From assembly GCF_003402235.1 (NCBI RefSeq), contig NZ_QEWO01000006.1:124001-188000 (forward strand): a DNA stretch of 64,000 bases, written 5' to 3'. The position numbers and the translations under genes were made by a program. This DNA comes from Parahaliea mediterranea (GTDB lineage: Bacteria; Pseudomonadota; Gammaproteobacteria; Pseudomonadales; Halieaceae). The notes beneath the pieces were generated by a model. That model had not been told where the DNA came from and did no database searches. It worked only from the letters and a program-made list of their open reading frames with translations. The first letter of the stretch is position 1; every line of letters begins with the position of its first letter. This document shows, in pieces, positions 16,353-24,790 of this stretch.

Positions 16353-17922
16353 ATTGTCTGGCTGCTGCGTTTTCGGGCAGTAGCTGCGCCTGATCCAGGT
16401 AGCGTTGCAACGGCGCCAACGCCTCCTGGTAATGCTGCCAGCGCCCCTGCGCCCGCGAATAAAGCGGCTGGCGAACCTGGTGCACACTGGCTGTGCGCAC
16501 ACGGTTGCCCTGTGCGTGAAAGCGCAGGCACTCGGCGCTCCAGGGTAACGACAGGAAATCCAGCAGTTTGCACATTTGCGCTTCTGGCTGCGCCAGTAGT
16601 TCCTCATAACCAAACGGCAGCAAGCGCTCACCCAGCACCGCCTGCCAGTGCGCCATTAAACGCCGGTACTGGGCGTAGTAATGGCCGCAATCAAGCAGTG
16701 CGTTGGCATAGGCCTGCTCCAGGCCAAAGGGTTGGAAATAGAGGGAAATGCAGTTATCCAGCGGGTGTCGGTGGGTCTCGATAAAGCGGGCATTGGGGTA
16801 CAAGGCCGCCAATAGCCCCAGCAGCAGGAAGTTGTCGGGCCGTTTGTTGATGACCCGCGCCCCCGGGGCAAACTGCTCATCAAGTTGTTCGTCGTAGCCC
16901 AGGGCCAGGGCACTTAACGCATCCTCACCGGATTGCCCGGGGTGCAGGAGCCAGTGCGGCAGATGCCGCTGAAAATAGTCCAGCTCACCGCCGGCCGTCA
17001 GCGCCGGGTGTGCGCCAAGCACCTGCTCCACCAGTGTGGACCCGGAGCGGAACATGCCGCAGATAAAAACATGGGGGCGCTCGCTCACCGGGGCAATACG
17101 GCCAAACCAGTCGCGGTCGCAATGTGCGATTAACGCCGCCACCTGGCGCTCATGCGCCCCGGCGTCGTAGGGGCCGGCCCGGCGCTGGCTCTCTGTGTTC
17201 GCCTGCCGATACCAGTCAAACGCCGCTGCATAGTCGGCGCAGTCATCGTGGCTTTTGCCAAGTGCATACAGCAGCTCTTCCCGCTCACTGCCACGCAGCT
17301 GGCCACTGCGCAGGACACGCTTGATGCGCGATACCAGCGGGTCGCCGGTGGTTGTCAGCCGGGTGCCGTGGGCCAGCCGTACCAGCGCGCCGGGATGTCG
17401 CGGTTCGCTACGCAGAATGCGCTGGAAAAGCGCCGAGGCCTGCGGCCAGCGGCCGTGCTCTTCTTCCAGCAGCGCCAGGTTGAACAGGGCAGGCAGGTAG
17501 TTGGCATCGGTGGCTAGCGCCGCTTGAAATGCCTGCCGAGCCCTGTCATGCCGCTGCAGCTGACCCTCAATAATGCCCATGTTGTTGTGCACGTCTTCCG
17601 GCCGCTCAACGCCGTTGTCGAGCGTGAGCCGGTACTGCTCAAGCGCGGCCTCGGGCTCGCCGCTGCGCTGCAACAGGCGCGCATACTGAAAATGGGTACT
17701 GCCATCTGTGGGGAAGCGCTCGAGCAGCGTCTGGTAGCAGGCCCTGGCGCCATCGTATTTGCGCTGCTGCGCCAGCACGGTGGCCAGCCGCTTGAGATAT
17801 ACCGCCTGGCCGGGGAAGGCGGCCACCAGAGCCTGCAGATGGGTTTCTGCCACTGCTGGCTCGCCGCTTTGCAGGGCAATCAGCACCAGGTGCTCCAGGC
17901 TCTCTGCGCGACAGGCTTGCAC
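16351..17922 (-). CDS. TPR-repeat sulfotransferase
   Basis: 523 residues from the first conventional start (GTG 17922). The N-terminal half is tetratricopeptide repeats (about 10-240, e.g. ALEQYRLTLDNGVERPEDVH, ARQAFQAALATDANYLPALF). The C-terminal sulfotransferase domain has the PAPS P-loop CGMFRSGSTLVEQVL (about 288-302) and the 3'-phosphate motif THRHPLDNCISLYF (about 395). It should transfer sulfate from PAPS to a protein or glycan recognised by the TPRs. TPR-like coding sequence continues upstream (SARQAFARGDWPSARAAF), so translation probably begins near 18018 at a non-standard ATC. It faces the TonB receptor and is followed upstream by a hydroxylase and a second sulfotransferase on the same strand. 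Confidence 0.85.
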   Translation of the reverse strand: MQACRAESLEHLVLIALQSGEPAVAETHLQALVAAFPGQAVYLKRLATVLAQQRKYDGARACYQTLLERFPTDGSTHFQYARLLQRSGEPEAALEQYRLTLDNGVERPEDVHNNMGIIEGQLQRHDRARQAFQAALATDANYLPALFNLALLEEEHGRWPQASALFQRILRSEPRHPGALVRLAHGTRLTTTGDPLVSRIKRVLRSGQLRGSEREELLYALGKSHDDCADYAAAFDWYRQANTESQRRAGPYDAGAHERQVAALIAHCDRDWFGRIAPVSERPHVFICGMFRSGSTLVEQVLGAHPALTAGGELDYFQRHLPHWLLHPGQSGEDALSALALGYDEQLDEQFAPGARVINKRPDNFLLLGLLAALYPNARFIETHRHPLDNCISLYFQPFGLEQAYANALLDCGHYYAQYRRLMAHWQAVLGERLLPFGYEELLAQPEAQMCKLLDFLSLPWSAECLRFHAQGNRVRTASVHQVRQPLYSRAQGRWQHYQEALAPLQRYLDQAQLLPENAAARQ

Positions 17923-18123
17923 CTGTGCAAGGTCGGTGAAGGCCGCTCTGGCGCTGGGCCAATCGCCACGGGCGAAGGCCTGCCGGGCCGACTGGAGTTT
18001 AGTGTTGCCGGTTTCGATAGATCACCTCAAGCTGCCACCGGGCATGATGCTGCGCGGCGGCGGGTTCTGTGCGCCCTTTGCTCGCTTCCACTTGCTTCAA
18101 CTTTCAACAGCTGCCTTCTACCT

Positions 18124-19278
18124 TCAATTTTCGGTGTAGCTGTTCACCGCCAGCAACAGCTCAGATACCCAGTGGCGCTCTTCTTCGCTGAGCTCGGGCC
18201 GCCAGATATCAAACAGCAGCACCACCCGGTCGCGCTGACTGGGGTTATTGGCTTCGTGTTCCATGCTGTCGTCGAAGATCAGCAATTCACCCTCGCGCCA
18301 CTGGCGCGCCTCGTTGCCCACCCGCAGTTGGCCGCAGTCCTGCGGCACGATCAGGGGAAGGTGGCAAATGAGACGGGTGTTGAGCACCCCGTGGTGGGGC
18401 GGAATCACTGCCCCGGGGGCCAGGCGGGAAAACAGGGCCGATGGGGTCTGCCCCGCCACCATCGGCATGGGCACAGCTTCCAGGGCCGCGGCGGTGCGCG
18501 GGCAGCGGGCCAGGTTGTCGGCCACTGGCGCGCCGTTGCGCCACAGGTAATGGGCGCTCCATTCCATGTTGCCCACGTTGCTGCGGTCATTCAGCTGGGG
18601 GCCGTGGCCGTCGCCCTCCAGGTAGGGGCTGAAATGCCCGGCTTCCTGCATCAGCGCCAGTAGTTCGCCGCGAATGACGTCGGTTTGCGCCTCCAGCGCC
18701 GCTACCCAGGCAAATTCCTCGCGCTCGTAAAAGTAGCGCTGGGGCAGGCCGGGGAAGTAATAGCGTGTGGGCTGCTGCAATTGCACCGACCTGCGGCCGA
18801 GGGCAATGTCGAGGGATTCGGCGAAGCGGCTGTTTTGCGCCGCGCTGTAGCCCCGGGTTTGCAGGGCATCCATCAGGTAGTCGGCGTATTCCCGGGCGGA
18901 CTGGTCGCTGGCCGCCTGGGCACGCTGCAGCCCCTGCATCACATCCTGGGGGATGTCCCGCAGGCCGGCGGCAACACGCAGGGCGCCTTCGTAAAAGCTG
19001 AGGGCCAGCCGCGACTGGCCCATGCGATCCAGGTGGTCGGCCTTGAACAGCAGGGCGCGCAGGTTGCGCGGCTCCCTGACCAGGGCATCATCCACGGCGG
19101 CCAGCGCCGCTTCGGCCTTGCCCTGGTTGACGCAGGCAAAGGCCAGGGCCAGGCACACACTGGCGTCTTGCTGGCCACCGGCCATGGCCTGGAGAAAGGC
19201 GGCTTCTGCGGCGGCGCCATCGCCCTGGCGCAGGGCGGCCAGGCCCTGCTGCATCAACGCCTGGCCAGTGCCACTCAA
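18124..19278 (-). CDS. TPR-containing aspartyl/asparaginyl beta-hydroxylase family protein
   Basis: 384 residues. The TPR region is at 1-110 (AALRQGDGAAAEAAFLQAM, AALAAVDDALVREPRNLRAL). The C-terminal Fe(II)/2-oxoglutarate oxygenase domain (PF05118 type) spans about 170-365. The metal-site histidines are in VIPPHHGVLNTRLICHLPL (H295/H296, H306) and DDSMEHEANN (H341). The family hydroxylates Asp/Asn side chains of proteins. The TTG start at 19278 overlaps the stop of the upstream sulfotransferase gene (19275), so the two are translationally coupled and likely act on the same target. Confidence 0.85.
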   Translation of the reverse strand: MSGTGQALMQQGLAALRQGDGAAAEAAFLQAMAGGQQDASVCLALAFACVNQGKAEAALAAVDDALVREPRNLRALLFKADHLDRMGQSRLALSFYEGALRVAAGLRDIPQDVMQGLQRAQAASDQSAREYADYLMDALQTRGYSAAQNSRFAESLDIALGRRSVQLQQPTRYYFPGLPQRYFYEREEFAWVAALEAQTDVIRGELLALMQEAGHFSPYLEGDGHGPQLNDRSNVGNMEWSAHYLWRNGAPVADNLARCPRTAAALEAVPMPMVAGQTPSALFSRLAPGAVIPPHHGVLNTRLICHLPLIVPQDCGQLRVGNEARQWREGELLIFDDSMEHEANNPSQRDRVVLLFDIWRPELSEEERHWVSELLLAVNSYTEN

Positions 19279-20660
19279 GCTGCGCCTCCCAGTGCGTCGC
19301 GCAGCGGCGCCAGGTGTTCGCCCATCCGTTCAACGCGGCCGTTGGCCCGATCGTGAATGGCCTCGCGCACCTGTACGGCACTGGCGGTGCGCACCGCCCG
19401 CTCGGTGAGGTGGGGCGCCAGGCAGGCCGGTTCACAGTCCAGCCCCGCCGCCGCCAGCAGGGCGGGGATTTGCTGGTCCGGGCTGGCCACCAGTTGCTCG
19501 TAATCCACGTGATGAATGCGCCCGGGCAACACCGCGTCCCAGTGGGCCATCAGGGCCTGGTACTGGCGGTAGTAGGCACCCAGGTCCGACAGTTCGTCGG
19601 CAAAGGTGTGGGGCTCGGAAAAACGGGTGCTGTAGATGGACCAGCAGGTGGCCAGCGGGTCGCGCCGGCAGTGGATGAAGGTGGCCTTGGGCAACAGCAC
19701 CGCCAGCATGCCAAGGCACAGGTAGTTGGCGGGCATTTTGTCCACCACCCGCCGGGCCCGGGGGGCCAGTTTGCGCAGGCGGCTCTCCAGGTCACGCGCC
19801 ACCCGGCGCTTGGCGGCGGCGTCCAGGCGCGCGAAGGCGGCGGCAAACACCAGCCCGCTCTGGCGCTCCAGTTGCCCGCAGAGGTTGCCCACCAGGCGCT
19901 GCTCGCCCCCGCCGTGTACCTCGCTGTGGCTGGCAAGTATCTGCTCCACCAGGCTGGTGCCGCTGCGCGGCAGGCCGAAGACAAATACCGGCAGCGTGCT
20001 GCTGTCGCCACCTTCTGCATGGGCCTCGATGAAGTCGCGGGTGAAAATTTCGCGAATGGCGGCGAAGTAACGGGTGGTGGCGTCGATGCTGAATCGGCGC
20101 TCGCCGCGCTGGATGCGGTGGGCTTCTTTCAACAGGGCCAAGCAGCGCTCTGCCTCGCCTCGCTGTTCGGCGGCGCGGGCCATGCCCCAGGCCAGGTCGC
20201 GGCGCTCGGGGCTGCCGTTGCGGCTGCGGGCATAGGCCTGGCCGAGGGCGCGGTATTCCCCTTCGTGCTCATCCGGCTCGCCGTGGTGGCGCAGCTGGGC
20301 CAGGGCGCAGTGGGCCAGGGCAAAGTCCGGCTCCAGCTTGATGGCCCGCTGGTAGGCGCCGGCGGCGTCCGTGAGCCTGCCCAGATCCCGCAGGGTGTTG
20401 CCAAGGTCGTTCCAGGCCGGGGCATTGCGGCTTTTGAGATCCACACTGCGCTGCAGGGATTGCAGTGACAAATCCAGCCGGTCGGCCTGGTAGTAGAGAA
20501 AGCCCAGCGCGTGATGAGCAGGGGCGTAGTCGCCCCGGGTGCGCAGGATGGACAGGAACTGCTGCTCGGCGTCGCGCAGCTGGCCCCGGCGGTGCAGGGC
20601 AATGCCCCGGGCCAGGGCCTGTTTCAGGGGGTCGCCAGCGGCGGATTTTTTTCGTGACAT
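19275..20660 (-). CDS. TPR-repeat sulfotransferase
   Basis: 461 residues. TPRs cover about 10-190 (DAEQQFLSILRTRGDYAPAH, AWNDLGNTLRDLGRLTDAAG). The sulfotransferase domain has P-loop VFGLPRSGTSLVEQIL (about 227-242) and 3'-phosphate motif HCRRDPLATCWSIY (about 335). It shares architecture and the end motif (VRTASAVQVRE) with the gene at 16351-17922 and is clearly its paralogue, though well diverged. It is first in the minus-strand group and overlaps the hydroxylase start by four bases. Confidence 0.87.
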   Translation of the reverse strand: MSRKKSAAGDPLKQALARGIALHRRGQLRDAEQQFLSILRTRGDYAPAHHALGFLYYQADRLDLSLQSLQRSVDLKSRNAPAWNDLGNTLRDLGRLTDAAGAYQRAIKLEPDFALAHCALAQLRHHGEPDEHEGEYRALGQAYARSRNGSPERRDLAWGMARAAEQRGEAERCLALLKEAHRIQRGERRFSIDATTRYFAAIREIFTRDFIEAHAEGGDSSTLPVFVFGLPRSGTSLVEQILASHSEVHGGGEQRLVGNLCGQLERQSGLVFAAAFARLDAAAKRRVARDLESRLRKLAPRARRVVDKMPANYLCLGMLAVLLPKATFIHCRRDPLATCWSIYSTRFSEPHTFADELSDLGAYYRQYQALMAHWDAVLPGRIHHVDYEQLVASPDQQIPALLAAAGLDCEPACLAPHLTERAVRTASAVQVREAIHDRANGRVERMGEHLAPLRDALGGAA

Positions 20661-20738
20661 TCCGGTATCTTACAGAGAGCTTCTGAGCATGATAAAGGCT
20701 GGGATTCTAGCAGAAGCCCGGCGCCGGCGGCGGCGATA

Positions 20739-21881
20739 TCAGTAGTTGGCCAGCAGCTCCAGCTTGTGGTTGTAGCGGGCCAGGGCCTCGTCATCGGCGT
20801 ACTCGGCCGCCTGGCGAAACCGTTTCTGGGCCAGCCAGTAGTCGCCCTGGCGCAGGTGGGTCATGCCCAGCAGGCGATAGAACTGGTGGTCCTTGCTGTT
20901 CTGGCGCAGGGCCCGCAGCAGCAGGCCTTCGGCCTCGGTGTAGTCTGCCGCGGCGTAAGCCTCTTCCGCCATGTGGAACAGGTAATAGGGGTTGCGGGCG
21001 CGAAACAGCTCCACCCGGCCACGGTAATACCGGGCCAGTTCCCCCTCGCCACGCTGCTCATATAACCGCGCCAGGTTGCTGTAGGCCACCGGCTCTTCGT
21101 CGATATCGATGGCGGCGAGGTAGGCGGACTCGGCGGCGCCGTCTTCCCCCAGGCGGCGATAGAGGGTGCCCAGGTTGGTGTAGAAGTAGCCGGTGCCGGG
21201 TCGCAACTGGATGGCGCGCTTGAACTGGGCAAAGGCCTGCGCCAGGTCGCCCTGGCTCAGCCAGTGCACGCCCATGTTGTTGTGGTAGCGGGCCAGGGCA
21301 TCCCTGTCGGACAGCTCCCGGCGGTGGAACTCCCGGTTGTAGTCCTCAAGGTTGAAGTCCACCACCTGTTCGTGGCCGGGCAGGTCCACCACGGCGTTGA
21401 TGTGCAGGTTGAACAGCCAGGTCTCCCCCTGAGCCGCCCAGGTGGGTGGCACTTCCACTTCCTGGAAGCGCGCATCCACTCCCGCCTCCCGGGCCAGGGC
21501 CACGAACAGGTTGGTGAAGGACATGCAGTTGCCTTCGCGGGAATAGAAGGCCTCTTCGGCGGTGAAGGTCTGGAAGTTGTTGTAGGTGAGGTTGAGGCCG
21601 TCCTCGAGTATCGCGCCGAGCAGCAATTCCACTTTGCGGCGGTCATTCACGTGGCGGGGGACGTGTTCACGCACAAAGGCGCGCATGTCGTCGTTGACGG
21701 CCAGCAGGTCCACCGCTGCCAGCGCCTGCGGGGCCAGCCCAAACTGGCTGCCCTGCAGCAATTGCTGCGGGTTGTACTGGGGCGCGCGGGCAACGGGGGG
21801 CTGGCCGGCGCAGGCGCCCAGGGCCAACGCCACAAGCGCCACCAGAACCAGGCGCAGCGGCTGATACTCTCTTGTGCTCAT
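20739..21881 (-). CDS. Transglutaminase-like TPR lipoprotein
   Basis: 380 residues. Signal peptide with lipobox LGAC (Cys24), so a predicted lipoprotein. A transglutaminase-like cysteine-protease fold follows with the triad Cys119 (REGNCMSFTNLFVALAREAG), His160 (LFNLHINAVVDLPGHE) and Asp175 (VVDFN). TPR repeats cover about 195-370. This architecture is common in marine gammaproteobacteria but the substrate is unknown. It lies 78 bp upstream of the TPR-sulfotransferase on the same strand and may be part of the same unit. Confidence 0.8.
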   Translation of the reverse strand: MSTREYQPLRLVLVALVALALGACAGQPPVARAPQYNPQQLLQGSQFGLAPQALAAVDLLAVNDDMRAFVREHVPRHVNDRRKVELLLGAILEDGLNLTYNNFQTFTAEEAFYSREGNCMSFTNLFVALAREAGVDARFQEVEVPPTWAAQGETWLFNLHINAVVDLPGHEQVVDFNLEDYNREFHRRELSDRDALARYHNNMGVHWLSQGDLAQAFAQFKRAIQLRPGTGYFYTNLGTLYRRLGEDGAAESAYLAAIDIDEEPVAYSNLARLYEQRGEGELARYYRGRVELFRARNPYYLFHMAEEAYAAADYTEAEGLLLRALRQNSKDHQFYRLLGMTHLRQGDYWLAQKRFRQAAEYADDEALARYNHKLELLANY

Positions 21882-22024
21882 GGCGGGGCCTCGCTCTGTG
21901 TTATGTCACGGCCTTGCTCTGAGTCTAGCACTTTCCCTGCGCAGCCACAGCGCGGCCCGCGCACTTGTATATACTGTGGGTTTTGCGCGGATTGACGCGC
22001 GCGCCTGTTCTGCCGGGAGGTCTG

Positions 22025-22618
22025 ATGGACACCATTTCCGCCTTTGTTACCCTGCTACTGGTCATGGACCCGGTGGGCAACGTGCCCGTGTTCCTGTCGG
22101 TGCTCAAGGATGTGGACGCCAGGCGCCGGCAATGGGTGATCTTCCGGGAGCTGCTGATCGCCCTGCTGGTGCTGTTCATCTTCCTGTTCGCCGGCCCCAG
22201 CCTGCTTGCGGTGCTGGGCCTGCAACAGGAGTCCATCAGTATTGCCGGCGCCATCATCCTGTTCCTGATTGCGCTGCGCATGATCTTCCCCTCGCCCTAC
22301 GGCATGATGGGCGACACCCCCGAGGGCGAACCCTTCATCGTGCCCCTGGCCATTCCGCTGGTGGCCGGCCCCTCTTCGTTGGCTATCGCCATGCTGATGG
22401 TGAACACCGACCCGGATCGCATGCTGGACTGGAGCGTCGCCCTGATCGGCGCCTGGGCGGTGTCTGCGGTGCTGCTGATGGCCTCGCCCCTGCTGTTGAA
22501 GGCCCTGGGCAATCGCGGCCTGATCGCCATGGAGCGGCTGATGGGGATGATCCTGGTGATTATCGCGGTACAGATGTTCTTTGACGGGGTGCGCGAGTTC
22601 CTGCACATCCCCCTCTGA
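22025..22618 (+). CDS. MarC family integral membrane protein
   Basis: 197 residues with six hydrophobic helices. Family motifs are TLLLVMDPVGNVPVFLSVLK near the N-terminus and PLAIPLVAGPSSLAIAM in the middle. MarC/YchE-type proteins are inner-membrane proteins of unclear function (not an antibiotic pump as once thought). GGGAGG at 22015-22020 supports ATG 22025 over the longer frame. The last codon and stop lie in the first unit of a tandem repeat shared with the convergent gene. Confidence 0.88.
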   Translation: MDTISAFVTLLLVMDPVGNVPVFLSVLKDVDARRRQWVIFRELLIALLVLFIFLFAGPSLLAVLGLQQESISIAGAIILFLIALRMIFPSPYGMMGDTPEGEPFIVPLAIPLVAGPSSLAIAMLMVNTDPDRMLDWSVALIGAWAVSAVLLMASPLLLKALGNRGLIAMERLMGMILVIIAVQMFFDGVREFLHIPL

Positions 22619-22671
22619 TCAGGCGACCTCTGGTCAGGCCGGCTCTGGTCAGGCCACCTCTGATCAGGCCG
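22612..22671. repeat. Four tandem ~15-bp repeats spanning both stop codons of convergent genes
   Basis: Units: CCTCTGATCAGGCGA (22612), CCTCTGGTCAGGCCGG (22627), CTCTGGTCAGGCCA (22643) and CCTCTGATCAGGCCG (22657). The first contains the marC stop (22616-22618). The last contains the stop of the hydrolase on the minus strand (22664-22666). All share the core TCAGGC. Confidence 0.85.
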
Positions 22672-23491
22672 CTTCGGCCGGCGCCTGCAGACCGATGTAG
22701 CGATCCACCGCCCGCAGGTAGCGCTGGCGCAGCGCCAGGCTTTCGTTGGCCAGGTGGTGCCCGGCCCCCGGCACCTGCTGGATGTGGCAGCCCGGGAACA
22801 GGCGGCTCATCTGGGGCAGGTTGTACTGCCAGTCCACGGTGGTGTCGCGATCGCCCTGCAGGATCAGCGCCGGCCCCACGCCCAAATCCTCCAGCGGCAG
22901 GCTGGCCAGCCAGTACTTTAGCGCGCCCACCCAGTTCACCGGAATGCGGCGCGGCTGCAGCGGGTCTTCCTGCAGGAAGGCGAGGAACTCGGCGTCGGAG
23001 GAATTGACGGCGAATTTGCGCGGTACGCTGCCAACCACGTGGCGCAGCAGGCTGTGCGCCAGCTTCACCTGCCCCCACCTGGCCGGCCGCAGCAGCGGGG
23101 CCAGCAGCACCGTATCGGCAAAGGGCCAGGCATGGCGCGTGGCAAAGTTCATCAGCGCCGCGGCGCCGGTGCTCTGGGCCATTACCCACAGCGGCAGGGC
23201 CGGCAGCTGCACCGCTCCCAGCACGGCGGCAATGCTGTCGCCGTAGTGGTCGAAGGTGTCGATAGCCGCCGGGCGGCCGCTGGACAGGCCGTGCCCCGGC
23301 AGGTCGAAGGCCAGCACATTGCAACGGCGCGACAGCCCGTAGGCCACCAGTTTGCCGAACAGGCCGACGTGGTCAAAATAGCCGTGCAACAGGAGCAGGT
23401 TGTGGCTGGCGCCGGGCGACAGCCAGCACTGGGCGGCAAGGGTGAAGTCGCCGCTGGTGACGGCGCCGATGCGGTGATCAACGCCCGCCAT
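22664..23491 (-). CDS. Alpha/beta hydrolase (lysophospholipase-like)
   Basis: 275 residues from ATG 23491. The hydrolase fold shows LLLLHGYFDHVGLFG, the domain core FDLPGHGLSSG, a nucleophile-elbow position at MAQSTGAAAL (Ser in AQSTG), an acidic residue in LQGDRDTTVDW and a histidine in GAGHHLANE. The substrate is probably an acyl ester or lipid. The reading frame continues upstream as family-like sequence (AQLKDYLRYYRLDGP) to a CTG at 23620, inside the fba stop (CTGA). The real protein is therefore likely about 318 residues and translationally coupled to fba. No ATG, GTG or TTG exists in that extension. Confidence 0.83.
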   Translation of the reverse strand: MAGVDHRIGAVTSGDFTLAAQCWLSPGASHNLLLLHGYFDHVGLFGKLVAYGLSRRCNVLAFDLPGHGLSSGRPAAIDTFDHYGDSIAAVLGAVQLPALPLWVMAQSTGAAALMNFATRHAWPFADTVLLAPLLRPARWGQVKLAHSLLRHVVGSVPRKFAVNSSDAEFLAFLQEDPLQPRRIPVNWVGALKYWLASLPLEDLGVGPALILQGDRDTTVDWQYNLPQMSRLFPGCHIQQVPGAGHHLANESLALRQRYLRAVDRYIGLQAPAEAA

Positions 23492-23616
23492 TGGCGGGCC
23501 GTCGAGCCGGTAGTAGCGCAGGTAGTCCTTGAGCTGCGCCGGCGCAGCCGGCGCGGGAAAGGGGCTCAGCTGGCTGCCAAGGGCCTGCAGGGTGGCAAGT
23601 TCCAGGGGCGGCTGGC

Positions 23617-24681
23617 TCAGTTGATTTTCGGTTTCAGCTGGCCGGCGGCGTAGGCTTCGAACATGGACTCCAGCGAGCGCACCTTGATCTTGTCGGCATT
23701 GCCGGCGGTGCCAAAGGCCTCATAGCGCGCAATGCAGATGTCCTTCATCGCCTTGATGGTGGGAATCAGGAACTTGCGCGGGTCGAATTCGCTGGGGTTC
23801 TGGGCCAGGAAGCGACGCGCGGCGCCGGTGGAGGCGAGGCGCAGGTCGGTGTCGATATTCACCTTGCGCACGCCGTGTTTGATGCCTTCCTGGATCTGCT
23901 CCACGGGCACACCGTAGGTTTCTGGAATCTCGCCGCCAAACTCGTTGATGATGGCCAGCCACTCCTGGGGCACCGAGGAGGAGCCGTGCATCACCAGGTG
24001 GGTATCGGGAATGCGGGCGTGGATTTCCTTGATGCGGTCGATGGCCAGAATGTCGCCGGTGGGCGGGCGGGTAAATTTGTAGGCGCCGTGGCTGGTGCCG
24101 CAGGCAATGGCCAGGGCGTCCACTTCGGTGGCCTTCACAAAGGCCGCCGCCTCTTCCGGGTCGGTCAGCAGCTGGTCGTGGCTCAGGATACCCTCGGCGC
24201 CGATGCCGTCTTCCTCACCGGCCTGGCCGGTTTCCAGCGAACCCAGGCAGCCCAGCTCGCCCTCCACCGACACCCCACAGGCGTGGGCCATGTCCACCGC
24301 GCGGCGGGTGACTTCCACGTTGTAGTCGTAATCCATCGGGGTTTTGCCGTCTTCGCCGAGGGAGCCGTCCATCATCACCGAGGAAAAGCCCAGCTGGATG
24401 GAGCGCTGACACACCGCCGGGGATACGCCGTGGTCCTGGTGCATGACCACCGGGATATGGGGGAATTCCTCAATCGCTGCCAGAATCAGGTGGCGCAGGA
24501 AGGGCGCCCCGGCGTATTTACGCGCGCCGGCGCTGGCCTGCATGATCACCGGCGAGTTGGTCTCGTCAGCGGCTTCCATGATGGCCCGGGTCTGCTCCAG
24601 GTTGTTGACGTTGAAGGCAGGAACGCCGTAGCCGTATTCCGCGGCGTGGTCGAGCAGTTGCCGCATGCTGATGAGTGCCAT
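23617..24681 (-). CDS. fba: Fructose-bisphosphate aldolase, class II
   Basis: 354 residues, the length of the Pseudomonas/Xanthobacter-type class IIB enzyme. It cleaves fructose 1,6-bisphosphate to glyceraldehyde 3-phosphate and dihydroxyacetone phosphate (or the reverse in gluconeogenesis). Zinc ligands and active-site residues are in [46 protein letters not shown] and [10 protein letters not shown]. It is last of the tkt-epd-pgk-fba series on this strand. AGGTAAG precedes ATG 24681. Confidence 0.96.
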   Translation of the reverse strand: MALISMRQLLDHAAEYGYGVPAFNVNNLEQTRAIMEAADETNSPVIMQASAGARKYAGAPFLRHLILAAIEEFPHIPVVMHQDHGVSPAVCQRSIQLGFSSVMMDGSLGEDGKTPMDYDYNVEVTRRAVDMAHACGVSVEGELGCLGSLETGQAGEEDGIGAEGILSHDQLLTDPEEAAAFVKATEVDALAIACGTSHGAYKFTRPPTGDILAIDRIKEIHARIPDTHLVMHGSSSVPQEWLAIINEFGGEIPETYGVPVEQIQEGIKHGVRKVNIDTDLRLASTGAARRFLAQNPSEFDPRKFLIPTIKAMKDICIARYEAFGTAGNADKIKVRSLESMFEAYAAGQLKPKIN

Positions 24682-24790
24682 TGTCTTACCTCTGTGTGTC
24701 TGGGTTCGGCGGTGACGGCCTGTAGGCAGGCCTTATCGTGATCGTTTGTTGTCGGGCGGGGCCGGCGCAGCGCACCCGCCCCGGAAACCT

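Noticed and set aside
18022-18120. Frameshifted continuation of the TPR-sulfotransferase beyond 18024
   Set aside because: The upstream ~100 bp shows no TPR-like sequence in any frame and looks like ordinary intergenic DNA, so an ATC start is a simpler reading than a frameshift.
21965-21980. LexA-like box TTGTATATACTG upstream of marC
   Set aside because: The CTGT-N8-ACAG symmetry is absent. TATACT (21970-21975) may be a -10 element but no -35 box fits.
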